Of a stretch of DNA of 64,000 nucleotides, positions 49,635 through 57,075 are shown piece after piece. The stretch comes from an uncultured bacterium. Its GTDB lineage: Bacteria > Bacteroidota > Bacteroidia > Bacteroidales > Bacteroidaceae. Positions within the stretch are counted from its first letter, which is position 1; every line of letters begins with the position of its first letter. Under the pieces are notes generated by a model that worked only from the letters and a program-made list of their open reading frames with translations, ran no database searches and was not told the origin of the DNA. The stretch covers positions 1 to 64,000 of the forward strand of contig CAJMQU010000021.1 of the NCBI GenBank assembly GCA_905215555.1, written 5' to 3'. The position numbers were made by a program, and so were the translations under genes.

Positions 49635-51530
49635 ATGATTTTAATTTTAGGTGGAACCACCGAAGGACGTATTGCCGCCCGTACCCTCGAAGAAGCTGGA
49701 AAACCATTCTACTACTCCACCAAAGAAGACGAGCAAGAAGTAATTATGCACCACGGCCACCGCCTGCAAGGCATCATGGACCAATCGGATATGGAACAAT
49801 TTTGCTGCAAACACTCCATAGCACTGATAATCGACGCTGCCCATCCCTTTGCCACCAAACTGCACCGCACCGTAGAACTGGTATCCCTAACACTCGACCT
49901 CCCCGTCATCTGCTTCGAGCGCATCTACCCGCCCCGTGATGAAAAGAACATCACCTGGTGCAGCAGCTTTAAAGATGCCATCCGGCAGATACGCGAACAG
50001 GAAATATTTATCTTACTGGCACTGACCGGCGTGCAGAGCATAGCCCCATTAAAGCCCCTCTGGCAGGAAAGCGCCTGCTGCTACTTCCGCATCCTCGACT
50101 GCGAAAACTCACGCCGCCTCGCTGCCCGCGAAGGTTTCCCCAAAGAACGTCTTTACTACTACCATAACGGTGAAAACGAACGCCTCCTGATGCAGAAATT
50201 GCACCCCGAAGCCATACTGATAAAAGAAAACGGACTCTCCGGAGGTTTCAATGAGAAAGTAGAAGCAGCTCTTGCAGAAGGCATCCGTATCTTTGCCATC
50301 TGCTGCCCGGACACGCCCGCCAGCTTCATTCCCGTAGATGGTGAACATGGTCTGCGCCGGATGGTCGAGAAATACCTGCCCGACTTCTACCCCCTGCATA
50401 GCGGACTCACCACCGGAACCTGTGCCGCTGCCGCTGCCGTAGCCGCCACCTGGGATTTTTTCAACGCCTATCGCCAACCGCGTCCCAAAGAATTTCCCGT
50501 CACCCTCCCCAACGGAGAAACCATTTTCGTCCCTGTCGAAGAGCAGGAACTCCTGCCCCACGCCGATTTCCTGAACGACAATGGGATGATGGAAACCAAC
50601 GCTTCCGTCATCAAAGATGCCGGTGACGACCCCGACATCACCAACGGGATGGAGATCAGAGTCAACGTCGCCGTCCCCTTCCGCATGGATGATCCGGTTC
50701 CCAAAGACGCACCCACCGACGACTACAACATCATCATCTGTGGTGGCGAAGGCGTAGGTATTGTCACCATGCCCGGTTTGGGACTTGAAGTAGGCGGACC
50801 TGCCATCAACGACATTCCATGCAAGATGATTGAGGACAATGTAAAGCTGTGCCTCGAAGGGATCGGAATACCCAAGCAAGCCAATCCGTATGCCATCACC
50901 ATATCCGTCCCCGGCGGCGAAGAAATAGCCCGACGCACTCTCACCCCCTGCCCAGGAATAGAAGGCGGCATTTCCATTATCGAAACTTCCGGCATCGTGA
51001 AGCCTCTCTCTTTGGAAGCATTCGTCGACTCCATCCGCAAATCAATGGAAGTGGGACGGGCTACGGGAAGCCCGCGCATCGTCATCAACTCCGATGCCCA
51101 AAGCGAGAAATATGTGCGGAAACATTATCCTCAATTGCCCGTACAGGCTTTTATCCATTACGGAAATTTCATCGGAGAGACTCTGAAGATTGCCGCCGAA
51201 TTAGACATCAAAGCGCTAACCTTAGGCATCATGATGGGAAAAGCCGTGAAACTGGCAGAAGGAGATCTGGACACTCACAGCAAGCAGGTGACAATGGACA
51301 AAGATTTCCTGCGGGAAATGGCCCGTTCTGCCGGATGTAGTGAAAAAGTACAGGCCGTGATTGAGGAAATCAGCCAGGCCCACGAACTGTGGACTTTGCT
51401 CTCCGCCGCCGACCTGCATGCATTTTGCAGACATCTGCTCAGCTTATGCCATCAGCATTGTGCCCCGTTACTGCCCGAAGGAGAACTTACTATTCTGCTT
51501 ATCAGCGAAGAAGGGGAAATCATTTGTTAG
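49635..51530 (+). CDS. CbiJ-CbiD fusion: precorrin-6A reductase / cobalt-precorrin-5B C1-methyltransferase
   Basis: 631 aa with two intact enzyme domains of corrin-ring synthesis. Residues 1-250 match CbiJ/CobK (LILGGTTEGRIAARTLEEAGK, IDAAHPFATKLH, LLALTGVQSI). Residues about 256-631 match CbiD, starting with SGLTTGTCAAAAAVA and including ICGGEGVGIVTMPGL, NPYAITISVPGGEEIA and HYGNFIGETLKIA. Such fusions occur in Bacteroidota. No frameshift is present, yet none of the other ring-building enzymes (CobI, CobM, CobL, CobH) is in the window and cobJ and cobB are scraps. It may be an orphan, or its partners lie elsewhere. Confidence 0.93.
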   Translation: MILILGGTTEGRIAARTLEEAGKPFYYSTKEDEQEVIMHHGHRLQGIMDQSDMEQFCCKHSIALIIDAAHPFATKLHRTVELVSLTLDLPVICFERIYPPRDEKNITWCSSFKDAIRQIREQEIFILLALTGVQSIAPLKPLWQESACCYFRILDCENSRRLAAREGFPKERLYYYHNGENERLLMQKLHPEAILIKENGLSGGFNEKVEAALAEGIRIFAICCPDTPASFIPVDGEHGLRRMVEKYLPDFYPLHSGLTTGTCAAAAAVAATWDFFNAYRQPRPKEFPVTLPNGETIFVPVEEQELLPHADFLNDNGMMETNASVIKDAGDDPDITNGMEIRVNVAVPFRMDDPVPKDAPTDDYNIIICGGEGVGIVTMPGLGLEVGGPAINDIPCKMIEDNVKLCLEGIGIPKQANPYAITISVPGGEEIARRTLTPCPGIEGGISIIETSGIVKPLSLEAFVDSIRKSMEVGRATGSPRIVINSDAQSEKYVRKHYPQLPVQAFIHYGNFIGETLKIAAELDIKALTLGIMMGKAVKLAEGDLDTHSKQVTMDKDFLREMARSAGCSEKVQAVIEEISQAHELWTLLSAADLHAFCRHLLSLCHQHCAPLLPEGELTILLISEEGEIIC

Positions 51531-51589
51531 TGAAGGAGGTTCAAAACCGTATGGAAGGAAACAAATTTATTTTTCTTTAAATACTGTAT

Positions 51590-51619
51590 TTTGAAGTACA
51601 AGGCTTTTCAGTATCTTTG
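51590..51619 (+). promoter_or_regulatory. Promoter for the SDR gene
   Basis: TTTG (51590-51593), 18 nt, TATCTTTG (51612-51619): near-perfect consensus, 82 nt before ATG 51701. Confidence 0.6.
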
Positions 51620-51700
51620 TTCTCAAGAAAAAACAGAAACAACAAAGATTTTGGACGTGTTTTTATCTTAGAATAATTACTGAGAGCCTACTTTTTACAC

Positions 51701-52342
51701 ATGAAACATCCGCAAACAATCCTCGTCACCGGTGCCTCTTCCGGCTTTGGAAAAGTCATCGCCACGCAGTTGGCCGAGCAAGGCCACACCGTCTATGGTA
51801 GCAGCCGGAAAGCGGTTTCCGATACCCCCTTCAAGATGCTGCAACTGGACATCACCGACCCGGCATCCGTCACCAATGCCATATCAACGATTCTGGCAGA
51901 ACAGGGACGCATCGATGTGCTTGTCAATAATGCTGGTATGGGCATCAGCGGAGCCATAGAACTGACTACCGAAGACGAGATACAACGCCAGATGAATACC
52001 AATTTCACAGGCACTGTCCGTATGTGCGCCGCCGTCTTGCCCTCCATGCGTGAAGCGGGACGGGGACGAATCATCAACATCAGTTCCATTGCAGGAGTAC
52101 TTGCCGTTCCCTACCAAGCCTTTTACAGTGCCTCCAAATTTGCAATCGAAGGCTATAGCGAAGCACTCTATCAGGAAGTGAAGCCTTTCGGCATACAAGT
52201 ATGCGTTGTCGAACCGGGAGATTTCCGGACAGGTTTCACTGCACAACGGCAGATGAGCGAGGCCACCCTCTCCCATTCACAATATAAAGAAAACTTCACG
52301 AAAACGATGCAGAATGTGGAGCAGTCCGAAAACAACGGCTGA
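51701..52342 (+). CDS. Short-chain dehydrogenase/reductase, ended early by TGA
   Basis: 213-aa classical SDR with NAD(P)-binding TGASSGFG, NNAG (LVNNAGMG), catalytic Ser in NISSIAG and Y-x3-K in FYSASKFA, and VEPGDFRTGF. Full relatives are about 265 aa. Here a TGA at 52340-52342 follows QSENNG, but the same frame stays open for 52 more codons to a TAA at 52501 and encodes a plausible C-terminus. So the gene carries a single nonsense mutation, or the stop is read through at low level (context TGAC). The catalytic core is complete but the substrate-binding C-terminal helices are missing from the short product. Confidence 0.85.
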   Translation: MKHPQTILVTGASSGFGKVIATQLAEQGHTVYGSSRKAVSDTPFKMLQLDITDPASVTNAISTILAEQGRIDVLVNNAGMGISGAIELTTEDEIQRQMNTNFTGTVRMCAAVLPSMREAGRGRIINISSIAGVLAVPYQAFYSASKFAIEGYSEALYQEVKPFGIQVCVVEPGDFRTGFTAQRQMSEATLSHSQYKENFTKTMQNVEQSENNG

Positions 52343-52501
52343 CATCCCGAAAAGTTAGGAAAAGCCATCTGCAAACTGGTGAACAGCCGCCGACCGGCAT
52401 TCCGCATCAAAGTAGGACCGTGGGAACAGGTGTTTTTCGCCCGCATCAAACCTATGCTACCGTTCAGTCTGACAGATTGGTTAATTAGAAAATTCTATTA
52501 A
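52343..52501 (+). pseudogene. In-frame C-terminal remainder of the interrupted SDR
   Basis: After the TGA the frame reads HPEKLGKAICKLVNSRRP, then AFRIKVGPWEQVFFARIKPM and a hydrophobic end LTDWLIRKFY followed by TAA. That is the usual end of this SDR subgroup, with no further damage, so the nonsense change is recent or tolerated. No separate start codon or ribosome-binding site is seen. Confidence 0.8.
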
Positions 52502-52520
52502 ATGATAATTCGGCTACATA

Positions 52521-52551
52521 ATTGCTTGTAATCATATAATTTATATCTTTG
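52521..52551 (+). promoter_or_regulatory. Promoter for the outer-membrane barrel gene
   Basis: ATTG (52521-52524), 19 nt, TATCTTTG (52544-52551), then ATG 38 nt later at 52589. Confidence 0.6.
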
Positions 52552-52588
52552 CGACAAAATAAATATCATCCCTTACAAGGTTCAAACA

Positions 52589-53275
52589 ATGAAACAGACT
52601 ATTCTCGCTATTTTCTTTGCAATCATAGCATCGGGAGCAACCGCCCAATCCTCCCCTATTTCCTTTCAGGTAAAAGCCGGAGTCGGCACCTCCAACTTCT
52701 ATGGAGAAAATGCAGAAAGCGACACACGCATCGCCTACAAAGTAGGTGTCGGCATGAACTATGAGCTCAGCCGCACGTGGGTGTTCCAACCCTCACTGAA
52801 TTTCGTGTCGATAGGTGCCCGCGAGGATGTAGAGTACGTAGGCAATGCAAACATGAATGAACTGTACATCCAACTGCCTGTGATGATGGCTGCCCGCCTC
52901 AACCTCGGCAAGAACCACAGCGCCTCATTGAGTGCCGGTCCGTACATAGCCTACGGCGTGGGGGGCAAAACGTCGGGCGAGATACAGGAGCAGTACGATT
53001 ATAGCAGTAGCATCCATCACGGAAGAGGAGGCTACAGATTCCGTTTAGACACTTTCGGCAATCTGATTGACAACAATATGGGCAACAAGCGTTTCGATGC
53101 CGGATTCATGTTCAGCCTTAACTTTGAATATAACAGGTTCATCTTCGGAGCGGAACTCCAATTGGGTATGATTAAAGTAAACGATCAGCTGGACAATCTT
53201 GTGCAAAACTCCGGCATTGAAAAATTCTCTCCCAAGAACCTTGCTTCTTTCTTTACCGTAGGATATAGATTCTAA
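52589..53275 (+). CDS. Outer-membrane beta-barrel protein (PorT/OMP_b-brl type)
   Basis: 228-aa porin-like protein. Signal peptide KQTILAIFFAIIASGATAQ. The rest is amphipathic strands with the family opening FQVKAGVGTSNFYG and a final aromatic residue (SFFTVGYRF), the usual C-terminal targeting signal of outer-membrane barrels. About eight strands can be drawn (LNLGKNHSASLSAGPYIAYG is one hairpin). Function unknown; single-gene unit with its own promoter. Confidence 0.85.
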   Translation: MKQTILAIFFAIIASGATAQSSPISFQVKAGVGTSNFYGENAESDTRIAYKVGVGMNYELSRTWVFQPSLNFVSIGAREDVEYVGNANMNELYIQLPVMMAARLNLGKNHSASLSAGPYIAYGVGGKTSGEIQEQYDYSSSIHHGRGGYRFRLDTFGNLIDNNMGNKRFDAGFMFSLNFEYNRFIFGAELQLGMIKVNDQLDNLVQNSGIEKFSPKNLASFFTVGYRF

Positions 53276-53401
53276 TCTCCGGCAGGTCGTAATGGTTCGC
53301 ACGGTAATCGCTTCTTCTTCCGCCGGATGAAGCACGGAGGTCTATTCATTATTCAGAAACAACCGGGGCTTCCATCCGGTGAAAGGTCTTCGGGAGTGCC
53401 G

Positions 53402-54757
53402 TTAGAAATTCATCAGGTCATTCAGCGCTTCGCTCATACTGGGATGCGTAAAGATGTAATCACGCAGGAAGGTATATTCCTGTCCGGTTTTCATCACGAT
53501 TGATACAATATTGATTATTTCGCTCGTTTCCGGACCGAACAGGGTGCAACCCAATATTTTATTGGTATGGGTGTCCACCACCACCTTGAACAATCCGTCC
53601 GTCTCACCCAACGTACGTGCACGCGGAATGGCACCGACGGGCAGAGTATTTACCTTTATGTCCAGTCCTTTCTGGCGCGCTTCCACTTCGCTCAGTCCGA
53701 CACGTGCCAAAGGAGGGTCGATAAATACTGAATAGCTGACGGGGGCGCGGTCATCCGTGCGGCGTTCTCCGGCACCGAACAAATCTTCACGGATAATGCG
53801 GTAATCGTCCAGAGAAATATAGGTGAACTGTAGTCCGCCTTTTACGTCTCCGATGGCGCGGATATGGGGATTGGTAGTCTGCAACCAATTATCCACGACA
53901 ATCGCTCCACGCTCATCCACCTTTACTCCCGCCATATCCAGATTTAAGCCCGAAGTGTTCGGACGACGGCCTGTTGCCAGCAAGATGGCATCTCCTTCCA
54001 GATGATGGATCTCATTCGTCGCAACATCCTGATAGATCACTGTTGAAGCGTCTACCGACTGCACCCGTGCATTCAGATGGAAAACAATACCTTTCTTCTC
54101 CAATGCCGTCTGTACGCTGGCTGCAATATCCCTGTCTTCACGACCAATCAACTCAGGATAGCCTTCGAGCACTGTCACCTTCGAGCCGAAAGAGGCGTAC
54201 ATGGAAGCAAATTCCAGTCCGATATAACCTCCGCCCACAATCACAAGGCGTTCGGGAAGTTCTTCCAGTTCCATGATGGAAGTACTGGTGTACACGCGGG
54301 GATTATCCTTTATTCCTTCGATGGGAGGTATAATAGTCTCAGCTCCGGTATTGATGAATATCTGCGGTGCCTGCAATTCTATCACTTCTTCCGCAGTCCT
54401 GACTTCCACTACATCCGGACCGGTAAACGCACCTACACCTGTATAAACTGTCACATGAGGATTGTCGGCCAAGTTATGATAATTCTTGTCCCGCAGAAAA
54501 GCGGTTACTTCTTCCTTCCGGCCGATGGCCTGGCGGTAATACTCTTTCTTTTCTTCCCACGCAGCCTTTGCCGGGGTTTCCTTGGCCAGATGCACCAGCG
54601 TCTTTGTAGGAATACAACCGATGTTGATACAAGTGCCTCCGTACATACGATTTGAACGTTCCACTACTGCAACCGTCTTCTGGCGTTTTGCAAATTCGGC
54701 GGCAAGGGTCTTCCCTCCCTTCCCGAAGCCGATAATGATAGCATCATACTTTTTCAT
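53402..54757 (-). CDS. rclA: RclA-like flavin pyridine-nucleotide-disulfide oxidoreductase
   Basis: 451-aa FAD enzyme. The FAD-binding motif GFGKGGKTLAAEFAKR is at the N-terminus, and the redox-active disulfide is in YGGTCINIGCIPTK, followed by the NAD(P)H-binding GGGYIGLEFASMYASFGSKV and the C-terminal dimerisation domain (ILGCTLFGPETSEII). It matches RclA rather than lipoamide dehydrogenase or mercuric reductase (no heavy-metal Cys pair). RclA reduces reactive chlorine- or thiocyanate-derived stressors in E. coli. An RclC-like gene precedes it by 5 nt, which supports the assignment. Confidence 0.85.
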   Translation of the reverse strand: MKKYDAIIIGFGKGGKTLAAEFAKRQKTVAVVERSNRMYGGTCINIGCIPTKTLVHLAKETPAKAAWEEKKEYYRQAIGRKEEVTAFLRDKNYHNLADNPHVTVYTGVGAFTGPDVVEVRTAEEVIELQAPQIFINTGAETIIPPIEGIKDNPRVYTSTSIMELEELPERLVIVGGGYIGLEFASMYASFGSKVTVLEGYPELIGREDRDIAASVQTALEKKGIVFHLNARVQSVDASTVIYQDVATNEIHHLEGDAILLATGRRPNTSGLNLDMAGVKVDERGAIVVDNWLQTTNPHIRAIGDVKGGLQFTYISLDDYRIIREDLFGAGERRTDDRAPVSYSVFIDPPLARVGLSEVEARQKGLDIKVNTLPVGAIPRARTLGETDGLFKVVVDTHTNKILGCTLFGPETSEIINIVSIVMKTGQEYTFLRDYIFTHPSMSEALNDLMNF

Positions 54758-54762
54758 ATTCT

Positions 54763-55353
54763 TTATTTTTTTAATTGTTCCAGTACTCTCTTCGCACTGT
54801 CTGCCAATATAACAATTGCGCCGGCCAAAATGGCTGTATCTTTTATAACTAATCTTCCGGCACCGGTCAATAATGGAAAACCGGATTCGCCACTGCCCAA
54901 ATCAGGCACCCATACTTCGGGTGTAGTGACAAGGAAAGACAGCGTGCCGAGAGTCATGATAATTGCAAGCCCCGCCCCCACCAGACCGACTTTCGGCCAG
55001 AAGATGCCCAGAAAAGTAAGAATGCCAATGGTCATGATAAGAATGCCCAGCCCATGGGAAAAGCCATACGTATTGTTTTCCCTATGCCACTCATGCTTCA
55101 CGGCATCAAATTCCCCTTCTTTCAGTTTGTATTCCTTGTATTCGGGAGCACTATGCGTATAGAAGAAACTCATAAAAGGACTGTTTGCCACAAAAGGGAC
55201 AATCCCTTCGGCCTCATAATTCCAGAACTTCAACCCGCCTATCCAAACAAAAATAACCAGAATGGCCACACGAATAAGATTGATACCCAACTTTTGAGTT
55301 GATGCAGCCAAAGTAAGGCCCGCCACAAACATTGATTGTAATTTGGTTTTCAT
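54763..55353 (-). CDS. rclC: RclC-like DUF417 inner-membrane protein
   Basis: 196-aa membrane protein of the DUF417/YkgB family. Four helices are visible (about 20-38, 98-116, 120-140, 168-185). Family blocks are IFVWIGGLKFWNYEAEGIVP, FVANSPFMSFFY and LLTGAGRLVIKD. In E. coli the homologue RclC acts with RclA in resistance to reactive chlorine; rclB has no counterpart here. The AraC regulator gene lies just upstream in the same direction, 86 nt away. Confidence 0.85.
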   Translation of the reverse strand: MKTKLQSMFVAGLTLAASTQKLGINLIRVAILVIFVWIGGLKFWNYEAEGIVPFVANSPFMSFFYTHSAPEYKEYKLKEGEFDAVKHEWHRENNTYGFSHGLGILIMTIGILTFLGIFWPKVGLVGAGLAIIMTLGTLSFLVTTPEVWVPDLGSGESGFPLLTGAGRLVIKDTAILAGAIVILADSAKRVLEQLKK

Positions 55354-55439
55354 ACGATTATTACATTAATTAATTACTTTATTTTCCTGATGCAAAAATC
55401 GGGGTTTATGACGGAGTGTGAAATGGCAATTCTGCCGTA

Positions 55440-56291
55440 TCAGTTGGCAATACTTCCCGTTGTGTTCGATTTACGGAAATCCGACACACTTTCGCCCGTC
55501 ATTTTCTTGAAAAAGCGGCTGAATGTGGACAAATCATCGAAGCCCAGGAGTTCGCTGATTTCCTTGGCACTTTTAGGGGTATAGAGCAGGAGCCGTTTGG
55601 CTTCCGCCTCCACCCGTTCGTGAATGATGCGCAACGGAGAAGGGGCTCCGCAGGAAGAAAACAGATTGGAAAGTGTCTTGGGAGAACGGAATAAAAGTTC
55701 GGCATAATCCTGCACTTGCTTCTTTTCACGGAAATACCGGTCAACCAATATGTAGAAACGGCGGATGATGTCGAAAGCTTTCTCCTGTTCCGGAGTAACG
55801 CCACACCTCTCACGGGCAATGCGGGTACAGGTGATGATGAAGCGCTTGAGAATGATACGCAGCATTTCTTCCTGCAGGTTATCACGAACGGTAGATTCCT
55901 GGCAGAAGATACGGACAATATCATTCAGATTGTCCGACTGCTCCTGAGAGAGTTTTAACCGCATCACTTGTGAAGAACCGTGAAAAAGGAAACCGTTGCA
56001 GGACACTTCATCATCATGGCCAAAGATGCAGTAGAAATTGCTATTGAACAGGAAAGTGAGATATTCGCCTTCCACAGCCTTTATCTCGATGTGATGCAGG
56101 GGCGTAAGACAGACAATTTCGTCCTGTTCCAGCCGCATCGGAATATGGTCTATCGCAACATTCAGGGTGCCGCTGCGCGCCCATATAAATTTGTATAAGG
56201 TAGTGTCTTTTTGCAGTGCTTTATTTTCATGAAAGCAAGAAGTCATTGCCAGGTTACCGTTCAGACGGGTACTTAATTGATAATCTATCAT
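55440..56291 (-). CDS. AraC-family transcription regulator
   Basis: 283 aa from ATG 56291; the in-frame ATG at 56333 is excluded because the promoter's -7 box covers it. N-terminal cupin-like sensor domain (residues 1-140) and C-terminal double helix-turn-helix: EVEAKRLLLYTPKSAKEISE then LLGFDDLSTFSRFFKKMTG. Its length and position beside rclC/rclA suggest it regulates them, as RclR does in E. coli; the sensor sequence is not clearly RclR-like, so that is inference. Confidence 0.88.
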   Translation of the reverse strand: MIDYQLSTRLNGNLAMTSCFHENKALQKDTTLYKFIWARSGTLNVAIDHIPMRLEQDEIVCLTPLHHIEIKAVEGEYLTFLFNSNFYCIFGHDDEVSCNGFLFHGSSQVMRLKLSQEQSDNLNDIVRIFCQESTVRDNLQEEMLRIILKRFIITCTRIARERCGVTPEQEKAFDIIRRFYILVDRYFREKKQVQDYAELLFRSPKTLSNLFSSCGAPSPLRIIHERVEAEAKRLLLYTPKSAKEISELLGFDDLSTFSRFFKKMTGESVSDFRKSNTTGSIAN

Positions 56292-56330
56292 ATTATTAAA
56301 AGTTGGTGTCCTTCGTCGTAGATCGAAGTA

Positions 56331-56362
56331 CAAATGTACATTATTTAGCGGGCGAATGCAAG
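56331..56362 (-). promoter_or_regulatory. Promoter for the AraC regulator
   Basis: Minus strand: CTTG (56359-56362), 20 nt, TACATTTG (56331-56338). The -7 box is itself within a GTACAAATGTAC palindrome (56328-56339), a possible operator. It excludes translation from 56333. Confidence 0.65.
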
Positions 56363-56506
56363 CAAAAGCAATGATTTAGTCAGATGAGATCAGTTTTTAC
56401 TTATCGAATGTAGGCACAAAAATGAAATATATTTAAATGAAATGGTCTAATTTTCCGATTTAATACTATTTCGCACATAATAAACATAAATTTTCCGAAA
56501 ATGAAC

Positions 56507-56514
56507 TACCTTTG
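56507..56514 (+). promoter_or_regulatory. -7 element for the DUF1573 gene
   Basis: TACCTTTG matches TAnnTTTG and lies 32 nt before ATG 56546; it excludes the upstream in-frame ATG at 56501. Confidence 0.55.
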
Positions 56515-56545
56515 CCCTGTTGTAAACTTAAAAAGAGAAATAGAC

Positions 56546-56941
56546 ATGAAAAAACTTGCATTGTATATGTTTATGCTCGTTCTGAGCATCGGCTATGTTT
56601 CAGCACAGGGGAAAGCTGACATTAAGTTTGATAAGACAACTCATAACTTCGGTACGTTTTCTGAAAACGATCCGGTTGTAAGTTGTGTATTCACATTCAC
56701 CAACGTGGGCGACGCTCCGCTGGTAATTCACCAGGCAGTGGCGTCCTGTGGATGCACGGTACCCGAATACACCCAGGAACCCGTGTTGCCGGGTAAAACC
56801 GGAACCGTCAAGATTACATACAACGGTACCGGCAAATATCCGGGCCACTTCAAGAAGTCCATCACCTTGCGCACAAATGCGAAAACGGAAATGATGCGCC
56901 TCTTTGTAGAAGGAGATATGACACCGAAAGATGCGAAATAA
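56546..56941 (+). CDS. DUF1573 exported protein
   Basis: 131-aa secreted protein with a signal peptide (KKLALYMFMLVLSIGYVSAQ). The mature part is a single Ig-like DUF1573 (ASPM/SPD-2-type) domain with the signatures TTHNFGTFSENDPVVSCVFTF, ASCGCTVPEYT and LPGKTGTVKITYNGTGKYPG. The family is abundant in Bacteroidota; function unknown. A rho-independent terminator follows immediately. Confidence 0.9.
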   Translation: MKKLALYMFMLVLSIGYVSAQGKADIKFDKTTHNFGTFSENDPVVSCVFTFTNVGDAPLVIHQAVASCGCTVPEYTQEPVLPGKTGTVKITYNGTGKYPGHFKKSITLRTNAKTEMMRLFVEGDMTPKDAK

Positions 56942-56962
56942 GCATCTTTATATATAAGAATA

Positions 56963-56993
56963 AAGGAGAATTTTTCAATTCTCCTTTTTTTTT
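56963..56993 (+). terminator. Rho-independent terminator of the DUF1573 gene
   Basis: AAGGAGAA (56963-56970) pairs with TTCTCCTT (56979-56986) and is followed by a run of T to 56993. Confidence 0.9.
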
Positions 56994-57075
56994 GCTTTCT
57001 TTGAAGCTGATTTGGATAAAATAATCAATTAATGAGCGACATAATAACTATAAACATAAAAGTAATTAAGAAACT

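Noticed and set aside
50109..50879. 256-aa minus-strand frame within cbiJ-cbiD
   Set aside because: Antisense shadow; glycine- and valine-rich composition mirrors the sense protein, and there is no promoter.
52340..52342. TGA as a selenocysteine codon in the SDR
   Set aside because: The site is in a C-terminal segment without redox role, SDRs are not selenoproteins, and no SECIS-like hairpin follows.
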